Source: Phoronis australis
Lineage: Eukaryota; Phoronida; Phoronidae
DNA: 60,000 nucleotides
Direction: 5' to 3'
Assembly: GCA_002633005.1 (NCBI GenBank)
Contig: NMRA01000032.1
Location: 292,911 to 352,910, forward strand
In this document: positions 12,401 through 24,400 of the stretch, one piece after another
Numbering within the stretch: the first letter of the stretch is position 1
Layout: each line of letters begins with the position of its first letter
Position numbers and translations under genes: made by a program
Notes under the pieces: model-generated
What the model was told of the DNA's origin: nothing
Database searches by the model: none
Seen by the model: the letters and a program-made list of their open reading frames with translations, nothing else

Positions 12401-15400
12401 CAAAACTTACTATTTTTCAGTTAAAACCCTTACTACCTTGAAAATTTCTTCTAAAGTGCCCTGGATGAACAAAACAGTGATGTTTTTTGTAGACTTGAAA
12501 AGCATCTTGTGCCAAAGCGAAAGACCACGACTGCTTCTTTCAATGCATTGTTTTCTTCAGTTTAAAAAATTTCACAATTCACCACTATAACATAACGGCA
12601 GCTCACCTGTTCGTTAGGTGGACACCTGAACTCCCTTGTTGCCTTGGCAGCCAAAGCCGGTGGAAGATTGGACTGTTGGATGTCCTGGTAGCGGTTCAAC
12701 TGGTCGGTCTGAACGGAGGCTACAAATTCGTCAGAAAAAGAGGCAATGGCCTCTACGCGATGACGTAGGATACAATCACACAGGTGTTGTAGTAAAATGC
12801 ACACCTCAAGTTTGGCTGGCTCTGATAGTTGCATATGCAAGAGACCCGCTGGCATGCCTACAGTGAAGAGGATCATTAGTTATTTAGAGTTATGCAACAA
12901 TAACAGGAGCCTCAATTAAAATTATGGTGCTAATGATGAGAATACACAATTTTTCAATAGAGCGGCAACATGTATTGATGAAATACGCCTTGTCATTAGA
13001 TGGCAACAGGTTAGTCCGTGGACAACGTTATGCATTCTTAGATGTCCAACTCTGTGGGCTACGTCCCAGCATTTTTCTATAACTTCTCTGCAGCCACCTT
13101 TCCATCAAATTGTCACTGCTGTGCAGTGGGACATTAACATGTTTTACATAAAAATATCCAGTGTCAGTCCACTGGTCTTCCATAATGGCCCGGTTTAAAA
13201 GTGTTAACAAAAACTGAATTTTTCATCAGCATACAGACAAACAATACACACACCTGTAAGCCTAATTATCTTACCTTCGTGCCAGGTGTCAGTGAATGCT
13301 GAAGCATCGATGATTGACATCAGCTGTCTCATGTCTTCATTATTCAACAAGCCCATCAGCAGCAGCTTATCACAGACTTTGAGTAAGGGTCTGTAGAAAC
13401 AGTGTTATGTCACAGCATGAGCAAAGTCTCACAAAAAATCAACGTGTTAATCTATTAAGAAGATTACTTAGCTGCAGCCATGATTTATTAAGGAGTTGGC
13501 CTCAACCTCAACCAATAGATGACTCTAGTTGTAGACTACGATGGAAACATGTAAACATGGACATCAAAATTTGTTTGTTTTTATTCACAAAACAACATTA
13601 CGACATACTTGACTAATAAACAATTTTCTTTTATAAAGCAAAAATACTTTTCCAAATTGTGTATCAGCTAGTTGACAAACATTTAAGTCATCTAATAGGT
13701 CTAATCTGTGTTAAGGATATGCAACACGTGTGAGAAAATCTGACATGTGATCATGTTCTTTGCTTGCAAAGCATGACGTCACAATATTTTGCATTTTCAC
13801 TAGCTTCTTATATTTACACAACACAACCCTAGATAACCATGGGTGCAACCTCTAGTGATGAAACAGAAAAGTCAAATTCCTTGTTGGGAAAAATGGAGGA
13901 AAAAATGGAACAGATTGCAGGTGATCCAGTCTTACATATTTCAATCTGTATTTATTTAAAAAAACCAATACACGAGTCAGTTTACTCACACAAACAGGTT
14001 TTCGTTACTTCCACCAATGGGATCTCTGATGTGAGCTTGGCCATTCTTAACTGCAGCGGTCAAAAACCTCATGATGCAGTCGGTCAGTTTATCCAGAGGG
14101 AACTCTGGACAGGTCAACTCCTTGACTGTGCTGGCAAAACGAGACCTGGAACAACAAAATAATTAACATGTTATTAACAAGGTACACCAATTGCATAACA
14201 ATTACCTTTTGAATACTGCAGTATGATGGATTGCGATACTTATCAAATGTGGTCGACATGAAGTTCCAACAGCTACAATATACACCATACAAGAGTGAAT
14301 CATAACGTTCAGCTTTTTCAACTACTGTTACTCTTAAACTATACAAAGCAATCTTTCAGTTACTAGACCCAAAAATAATTGACAAATCTTTTGAAATAAT
14401 TTAAAGATACAAATAATTTGTAATGATGGCTGCTCGAGAAACATTCAAATATGCAATGGGCAATTAGTATAGAATAGGGATTCCCTCTCCTAAAGCATCT
14501 GATTCATTAAACTTTTTAAATTATTCTTTTCTCAAAACGTTCAGTAATGGTCATAAAAAAGAAAAACAATTCTTGCCAAACTGGAATAACTCACATTAGA
14601 TAAGAAAAACTTCTCTGTAATTAGCACTGGCTCATTAGAAATGTCACAAAAACGCTGAAAAATAATTGCTGTGCTCAAAGTAACCGACCTGTTTACAATA
14701 TCTTTTTCACTGAGTGCCAGCTTAGGTCGGATCGAAACACTCTCCTCCATCAGTGGCACGCTATGCCTCAGTTTGATGTCTGTAGAGTCAGAGCCAGGCG
14801 TGGGTTTCCTATAGAGTGACAGGTCCTTGGCCTCGGGTACGAGAGGGACAATGTACTCATGGTTGGTAAGCTGACGCATGTTGGCATGGCTCTCCAGGTG
14901 AACGGAGATGAGTAGGTCGTGCAAGCCCATACGCAGTGGACCGGGCATGTCTGCAACAGGTTTACATGGTATTGGGGAAATAATTAGGAAGTGTAGACCC
15001 ATATGCAGGGTATCAGGCACATTTGCAATAGAGAAATATGATATCAGGAAGAAGAGTGGGGCATGTAGGCCGATATGCATTCAACCAAGCACGTCTGCAA
15101 TATGAGAACAACACAACAGAGAGATGAATAGTGCAATGAACCAGGGGGCATTCAACAAGATGAGGGTCCTGCAAGTTTACTCCTAACATAAAGCAAGATT
15201 TCAGTAGCACTTCACGAGATAACTTGCAACCGTGCAAGCTTATAAGTAATCGGTTTACGTCCAAAACAGATTTATAAGGTTGGGTCGGAGCTCTGTTATC
15301 TGTAAGTGAACTGAACTCATCACGGAGTATGCGGTAAAACTTACAGGTACACTGTATGCTGTACATTAGCTGGGTCACGTCCACATGTTTGGTCAGTTCA

Positions 15401-18400
15401 TGGGCGGCCTTGTGGTTACCATGGGAACAGACACCTCTGTAAAGCTGTAGGGTTTTGGCATGGAACCTGAAATAGATGCATTCAAAAAGCCCTGAAGTTG
15501 TAACTGAACCAAGATAGTAATTTTATTATTTTTTATTTTCAATACTTGATTCAAATTATCTTTTTGCAGTTAATTTTCTAGTATTTTTAGTCTTTTGATC
15601 ATCTTCGAAACTCCATTATTTGAATTTTTTCTATCTTGTTTGAGCAGAAATTTATCTTGTACAGTGCATACAAATGCAAGTAATGTTGAAATTTTATGAT
15701 GAATAACTCTGTATCAAACTAACTAATCTATCAGTTGCTCTAACGCTAACAAAAAAACCGAGAAAAGTTTTGATTATGCCAAGTTAGTGTTCTTAATTTC
15801 ACACGATAGGCTTTTTGAGTTAACAGATTGCACCTGGATTCAAGCGGCCTAGCCAAACAGACACTTTTTCTGTTTTGAAGTTGACAAATCTGACCCAATT
15901 TAGTTATCGCCATATGGGACTTTATGTAAGGTTATCACCCTTCAACTTACTTGAGAAGTTCCGGTTGTTCTGCCAGCTCCAGGATATCTAAGCACCTGTT
16001 CTCTTCGGGGATGTGGAGTGCCAACATGGGTACTGGAAATAAATACTTGAATTCAAATCACTTCTGCTAAGTCGACCGTTGCAGCCAGCCCTAGTAAATC
16101 CCAGAGTGAAACTACTGATATTCTAGCCTCAGAAAGTGACTGAAAGTGTTCTACTGACTGGAAGAATTATCGAAACCTTGACAGTGTGGGTTACACAGGC
16201 GGGAAGGTCCTTGACGCAGCGCTCATTTTTTCGAGCACAGAAAATGGCAGGCAAATTTGCAAAAGACGACTTTTGAATATTACGAAAAGGATGGTAAGAT
16301 ATTTTATACATTAAGCGATAAGAGGAAACAATATTCTTTAGATGAAAATTAAAAGAAACACAGTTGCTAAAATAACAAAAAAAATTGCAAGGAAAGCAAA
16401 GTATGATTTCTAGCTTGCATTGAAGTTGACTTAGTATGCAAACATTCCATCAATGCTATTGCTTGAAAGGTCTCACTTATTCCACTGGCATTGGTAAATA
16501 TGATAATGCCAGTTATTTTACACAAACGTTATTTGATTTTTTCTTATCTTTCTTTTTTCCAAAGAACGGCTATTTTGCAAAGGATAATCAATTTTACTAG
16601 TTTTGATTAATGACACTTAAACAATGCAAACCTGTTTATATTTTAGTTTTTACTTATTAATAATAGTTCACATTTTTGTTAATGAATTTGACAAACTTAA
16701 TACATTTTCTATTTGTGTGTAACAATGAGAGGCAAAGAGGTGAAGAATTACCATACAATCAAGCACGTCTGCTTATTCGAGTGCAAGTCTGCTTATTCCG
16801 AGATTACACGTCTGCTTATTCGAGTACAAGTCTGCTTATTCTGAGATTACATGTTTGCTTATTTGGGATTACTCACTCCAGTGCGCACAGCTTTCTCAGA
16901 GTGAGACCAGTACTTTTTTAAGTCATCCTGTCATCCTGTTTGGTTGGGGACAAGCTGTCCCCGACTTCTAGACAGACCACATGCTATGTCAACTCCCTTA
17001 TCACCTTTTTACTGGATTTCTGTTCACCACCTAATTCCAGACTCACTCACAAAGAGACTGCAATCACGGGACTAAAAATTGACCTCAACAAAATCTGATG
17101 CCTGCACATCCCCAGTACAAATTCCTGACACATCTGCACTGCTGTGAAGGAAACCAATTTCCCACAATCCACTGCACAAACAATGTTTCCCTATATCTAA
17201 GGAATACCTGCTGTTTCACTGAGCATACTCCATCCCCTGATGTCAGACATCTTCAACACATGACATCTCGCCGATTCATTAGGAACCCTCATCCATCTGT
17301 GAGGGCGCAGTGCCTGTATGTCCAGTCGTGACGGACAGTGGCTTTGGGTGGTCTTGGGGCCCCGGAACATGCATGATGTAATGGGCAATGTCGACTGAAA
17401 CAATGAGATACATTAACAATAGTTACATAAAATTGAGAAGGGGGGGAAAAACAGTATTACAACATAAAAGAGTGGAGAATAATGTAACTGTTAGTGCTGC
17501 CATCTAAAGCAACAAAAACAAAGAGAGACATGCAACAAAGTGTCAAACTTATTGGTGTTAAGCCTCTATTTTACAAAAATTTTAAAACACGACTCTCTAT
17601 AGTACTACAAATTTGCATGGTAGAAAAATAGTTGGGTTCATTAAGTTGATATTCCTTAAAAACACATCGTCTTCATAAAACTAGACATCCTCACATAGCC
17701 ATAAAACATCAGGCACGTATTTCAGACATGCAAATTGAAAGACAGGACAACACTGACGTTCATCTAGTACAAATTACTTTTATACTTCTCTTTTCCTGGC
17801 AAGAGCAAAAAAAAACAATAAAATTAACAAAGAATAAGAATAATGACTGAGAAACATAAAAAAACAGATGCGACATTTTCATTGTTGCTCAGTTAGCACA
17901 AAAACCCTAATGATGAGTAAGGTAAATCTGACTAGTTAAAAAATCTTGAAAAACATTGTTGGTCCAGTCTCTTTTTTCAAACATAGAATTCCAAGCTTGA
18001 AAAACCTTTTCTCTTCAGTTGGCGACCATTGCTTCACAAGCTTGAATAACATTACTACTATCTTTATAAAANTTACATTTTCTTACCATATGGTGATCGA
18101 AACAAACTTTATCGAAATGGCCTGATCACAAGTGACAATGTGACTCTAGCGTGCACTTAAGTGCACTGTAACAAAGATGTCTGCTTTACTGCTAGCAAAG
18201 TTACAGAAGTTAAGTGTGGAATCTTGAGTACGGTAGGTGTAAAAAGCTTGAATAGTGTTATACCTCTTATAATACAAGCTCGGTGAGCTAAGTGTCATAG
18301 CAAACCAACGCAGTTGCCCAGCAATCCGACTCAACTATTACAGCCCAACTGTTTATACGGCCACAGCAGCATAGCTAGACACTTTCCCTCAAGCGAATGC

Positions 18401-21400
18401 AACTGATTATACAATAGGGCATGTTGCCCGGTCATCATTACAGAGGAAAAAATAATGAATTTTCGAACATGCATGAAGTATTTGTGCATACAGAAGCTCA
18501 CATCAGAGCCACCAAAATGCACTGTGTTGGACACTGCGACATTAATGTCTTACCCGAGTTCTGCCCAATTCAAACTGGAAGACATCTTTACTGGTTGGTT
18601 CAGCAAACACAGCAGGAAAGAGCTTAGTGCCTGGCTCCACCTGGTGGCAGAAAGACAATGAAATGCCAAACAAGATGAACGAAAGCATTCACATTGATAT
18701 GCAGGCAATACATTAAATTATATGATAAATCTGAACTATGCACTATGTGCACTTAGAGCAAAGTGTCAATTTTACATTGGTTTCTCGCTCAGTGTAACCT
18801 AAAAACATTGATTTATATTTATTTACGTGGACAATATTTAAAAACATCTTCAATATAGCAAATTAGCATTCTTCATTTTACACAATCAGACTTTGAAGTT
18901 TACTCAAGTGTTACCATAAACTTGAATTCCTTAAATTTAAAGCTCCATTTTGCCCTATATAGCTAGCTACAGAATGAAAATCAAATGTGGCGTTCAATTC
19001 TAAATAATTATAGTAATCCTTGCTATGATAGGATTCTATTTCTCTCCCCAACTCAAGTCACACAAAGTCACATGCATTGCGTACAAGTGACATTTCCAAA
19101 ATGGAAAGAGAAATAGAATCTTAGGTAAGGAATATTATGAAATCGACATTATGAGAATAAAAGGCCTAATTTGAGTTTTGTTTTGAAGCCAGGAATAAAG
19201 TGATCTGCAGCTTTAAATAAACTATGTGATTTGCAATTGACCTAATTACAGTACGCGGCTTCAGTTCCAGTTAGACAAAAAGATCAAACCACACTACTGT
19301 TAATAAACACCCTTGATTGAACATTCCGTTCCTTTTCAGGGCAAAACAGTAGTTTCTTGAGTTTTGTGAAGTATTACTCAATAAATGGACAACTCACCAA
19401 CAATTACCGCTGTAGAGAATAATTAAATTTAGATATTGCTTATAAAACAGTAATAAATACTTAGCATTACAACATTCAATTTACCTGGAACTTATTAGCC
19501 ACCTCTTTGCCATTGACACTAAAACTGAGAGCACCTGTAGACGTGTTTATACAGCAGCCAATCACAAGGCCAGGAGATACGCGCCGAGACGTCTGCTCGT
19601 TGCTATTACTATACCTCTGTTGGAGGTCACCAGCTGACACCAGGTAACAGTTTTTACGACTTAAGCTAAAACAAATCAGATTCCCAGATTTCAAAGTTTC
19701 ACCGATTTTTTTATTTTTTATCTAGAAAATTGTTTGTGCATTGAATATGACTGTAAAGATTGCCAATTACGAAGAAAGTTGATGTTTTTTTACCAAATCA
19801 ATCACAGAAAATAACTATTAGGAATAGTTTCGTCAAGTTGAAGTATAGGTTAATTTGTCTTGCTTATGACTAAGGTTTCCTAAAATTCAAACAAAAGTAT
19901 GATTATTTTCAAATTACCTAGTTTTGACTCTGTAGTCATAGTCTAGTTGGCTGACCACCACATTTCTGACTTTGGTTAGGTCAAACTGACTGCTGTACCA
20001 GTGGAAATCAGTACTAGTCCATCCCACATACACATTGGATGGGTCCTGGCCAGGGAAGATGCGCACCCCATAGTAATACTCGTCCATAGTCTCAGCTATG
20101 GCCTCCAACTCGTGTAGGTCATGCTCCGTAGATGGGAACTCGCAGCTATCTGATCCCCAGCTCTGCTCACTGTAACTTTTTTGTAGGGTCAGCTGCCTTG
20201 ATCGTGGCTGTTGTACGCTAACAGGGGGACCACCGGGTGGTCCATCGGTTTCCTCCAGATATGCACTAACCGGCGCTGGTTTGGGCGCCGTCACTTTAAT
20301 GGGCTCTGTGTGAAGCCCCATCATTTCCTCATATAATAACTGTTCCTGCGGTTTCGATGCACGCAGCGTGGACGCTGGTGATGCGTCACGTGACTTCTTC
20401 ACTTTGAAGAACGAAAATGGCGACTTGGATCGCTTGCGAGGATCAAGCGTGGCCGACTTTTTACCATCTTCAGTGCCGTTCGTAAGCATGGTCTTGTCTT
20501 CCAATGACTGGGCACGTGAACTCTTGAACCCTCTCCGGCGCGTTCCGGCATCAGAGTCCTCAGTGGTTTGTCTCTGAAGAGCTGTTAGAGACAATCAATT
20601 GATACTCAACATAACAGTGCCATTAAAAGGAAAAACTTATTCCGTAAATGTCATATGTTGGTCACATCGCAGAACTTTTACTTGTGTAAATTAAGTCTGA
20701 AAGATTTCTGTCCCGGATGGGGCTCCAATGAAATGTGGCCAACAGGTGACATGTAACAAACTAATGCTTACCTATAAAAATATGCTGCTTTATAACAGAA
20801 TATTCAAACAACTCCTTTCCGTTATTTTTACTGTAAGTTACAAATTTTTATACAGTAAATTTTTTTCTTGGTTCTTTCAGTCATTCATAATGTCAAAGTA
20901 ATAATCAAAATTTCTCAGCAGCTAATTTTTATGTCACGATTGATTGTTAATAGCATGCAAAACTCAAATTATAAATAATTAAAAACTCACTCTGGTTACT
21001 AGCTGTACTTTCCACAAAATCTTCAAGCAGAGAAAAAATAAACAAGTCATGTGAGCAGAAGTCAGGAAAAATGAATATTCATGAAGACAACTGAAGGATG
21101 AAGGTTAGTGTTAAGTAAAAATAAGCTAAATCACCCCAGCCAGTTAAAGCAACTGTCTACCTTTGAAACACAGGGCCCAATTTCCTGATTTTGTGTGAAA
21201 GTTCTGCATCTATCTCAATAAAACGACGAATATTTAGAAAAAACACAGTCATGTGGCGTGACTTTCATGCTTGTAATAAGTTCTGGTGATCATTAAACAA
21301 ACACCAGTAATTCATCAGTTAAAATGAGTATTTGATAAGTTTGACCCTTGATAACAAAGGAAGACAACTACCTTCAGACTGTACCTCAAAATAATATTGA

Positions 21401-24400
21401 TGGTATGGAGCACAACAGGGAAACTTAGGAACTTGGCTCTGTAGTTGAGAATATGGTACAAAAGTTATGAACAGTATGTTAATGAAAAATATATAACAAT
21501 AAGTCTACACTGCATTAGATATACCAGTCAAAAGCTACACCCACACGGTATACACGCGCAATCCATGCGGTCAGTCTTTCAAACCAAGCCATTAACTTTT
21601 TTAATAACAATAATAATTTGTAATTAAAATGAGGCAATGTAGACACAGCTGAAAGACAGGAAATGTGAAAATAAAAAAGGCACCTAAAAGTATTTTAATA
21701 CTTAAAAGGAGTTAGAAAAGTTAAAGAAAGGACATAAAGTTTCGGTACATGTGTCCATCAAAAAGCAATTGATAACTAAAGGAGCAAACTGCCAATCCTG
21801 TTTAGGGGGCACAAGTCGCACTTTATGAACTTGCTCTCTGCCTCAACTCAAGTTAGAAGCAATTGCCTTCAGTATCAGCCGAAATTATTCAGACAAAATG
21901 ACCCGGAATTCCCCCTGGTGACAGCTTCATAGTAGTTTTGTCTGATGACAGCGAATGAAAAAGAATTTACAGGAAAGTTCAAACGGTGGCTAAGGCATTT
22001 TGTAATTACAATTTTCCTGTCCCAATAGTTATTACCATCCACTTTTGCAGTTAATAGAAATAGCGGTCATGACAGGGCACGGTATTTTGTCCGTTTACTT
22101 TAATCTTGTGCTGTACTGTATACGGGCACGCCATCTGCAGAACTTCTTAGAACTACAGCTGTAAACCCAAACTTTTGATTTTCACCACTTGCCATAACAA
22201 AATTGGTCTCGCGTGCTTTTTACTCAGATTAGAAGTAAGTTTTGGGCTTGGAGAGAATTGATATTTTTGTTATCACTTGAGACCGAGCTCAATAACTTGG
22301 CTACATCAGCAGGTTGTTTTAACCTGTCCTGACCAGACTGAATTGGTTGAGTTGACTCGCTGGGTCATTTTATGCATCACACACAGCGTCAAACACTAAA
22401 AAACAATCAGCTCTTTCAAGCACTTATCACTCACTATTTGATCAAGGATTGAGTGATTTCACAACATAAATTATTCTAGAGCAGAGTTTAAATTTTTTAC
22501 CAAAGGTGGGGCTCACAGCAGCTTTTAAGGTTTGTTTGAATGGGTTCGTAGCCTAAAATGGAATGAAAGAATCCTAAACAAAACAAGACACTTAGTACCA
22601 ATAATGAAATAAATTGTGAAAAAGACCAGAAAATGCGTATTTTACATTAGATCATAGCCAGTTGTCACATAAAATAAATTAGGTGAATACTCAAATAAGA
22701 AAATGTTTTTTTGAAAACAGGATATTCAAAACACTTACTGCCTTCAACCTATGAAAATCAATGTAAAAGGTAGTGCTTGCTGAGCAAAATCTGGTTGGCA
22801 TACCATGTCAGAGATATGTCTTGCAATCTTTCCATACTGTCTCAACAAGCTTTGAGTCTCAATAGTAGACAAGTTATAAACAAACAAGTTGAGATTGCAA
22901 GAGTCTTTTATTTCACGTTTGCATCATTCTGGTGAATGCTGTGGACAAATTCAAGGAACAGGTTTGTTATTGGTCAGTTTTGTCCTCTCACCTTATATTA
23001 AGGAACTCTAGTCAAGTGACTAAAATATGCTACAGAGACTCAAACTCTGATGAGACAGTGTCAGAAACCAAGCAAATAAAGGGAGTGTGAATGAAAACGA
23101 TACTTTTCTCAAGGAAGTCAATAATACACTTTAGCACTATTCAGACATGGAGCACAGACTGGGTTTGCAAACTCCATCATAACGAAACTTCGAAACCAAA
23201 TATTTGAGCATCCACACAATTCGCGTGATCTGGTAACGATCTAACGCTCTGTAAATAATTGAAATTGAAGATGACGACCACGTTCGACACATAAGCCAGA
23301 CAATGGCCTACTTACGACGGAGGTTTGAGTTTGTTTGTTTGAGTTCACTAACGTCATTTTGACTGTAGTTCTTAGTCAGCCGGCCGTTCGGTTGCTTGTG
23401 TCGCCTGTTACCACTTAAAAGTTTTTTCAACTGAGCTACAAGAAATAAATGGATCGTGCAATTAGTTGGGATCAGGCAAACAAGTCAATGTTATATTAGA
23501 TTGAGGAGCTTCATCATCAGGGTAGTCCATCTACGTCCCTCACAAACCACAAAGACGTTCTTGCCAACAGTATTCTTCTTTCACAAACAAATCAGGAGTT
23601 GCATTTCCTTTCTCATGTACCCCATTTTATGAACGCGATTCTTTTCTCATAAGCCACACTAGCTTCTTTTCTATGTCAGGTGCTCTTATGTGGTCAGCGA
23701 TGTCTAAATTGTTACCTAACTATGTTTGCCATTGAAGACATTATTTGGCTCTTGAGAATAGAAACGTGTTAGTAGAACATGCGAAAGAAAATATAATTTG
23801 TTAGAAAAAATGTTTTTAATAGTATGAGAAAAGAACGTTGTTGGTGAAAACACTGACGTGATTTATGAGAGAAGACAGCGAGGGTAACCTGAACTTTTAA
23901 TGGATAACATATAAGGAATGTCTATGCATTAAACACTAAATTGAGCTGTCAGCAACTACGCACGCACGCACGCACACGCACACGCACACACGTTAGGACA
24001 AAAGCTCCATGCTGTCCCTTCTTTGAAAACAATTGCATGGGTTCAGCTTTTGGGGTGGAAATCTTTGCTTTGGTTCTTAAATGTAGCGAGTTAGTATTTT
24101 AACTGTACATGATAACATAACAGATCAATTGGAGTTCACCGGTCCTTTCAAAGGGAGATTCACGGCCAGTAACTTGAATTATTCTATTTGAAGTTTGCAC
24201 AATGGATTGACTGATTTACCACGCCGCGGCATTAGATTTTAAAGGAACTTTCTTTGTTGTGAGAGTAAAAGAGCACCAGTTTACATTCGCTTTACACCAA
24301 AAAATATTCAAAGTTATATCAATTTAAAAAGTACCTTTCGAGTATTCTTGAACACAAATTGAAAAAGTAAATTGGGTAGCATTTTTTTCTAGAATATTTA

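Larger units (their letters stand above)
16033..18553 (-). other. Introns flanking exon 34
   Basis: The two introns around exon 34 (16033-17207 and 17395-18553) are AT-rich; the first holds the 44-bp tandem repeat at 16761-16872. A single ambiguous base lies at 18072. Exon 34 itself is listed separately. Confidence 0.7.

Noticed and set aside
14541-15080. A single 179-codon minus-strand open frame
   Set aside because: It is exon 37 plus flanking intron on both sides; the upstream part is the decayed 72-bp copies, not additional coding sequence.
20682-20696. 15-nt possible microexon before exon 31
   Set aside because: It fits the phase, but at this length chance matches are common and the donor GTAAAA is mediocre.
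21161-21184. 24-nt possible microexon before exon 31 (phase 1 at both ends)
   Set aside because: The acceptor has no real pyrimidine tract and the donor GTAGAC is weak. The local sequence looks repeat-derived.
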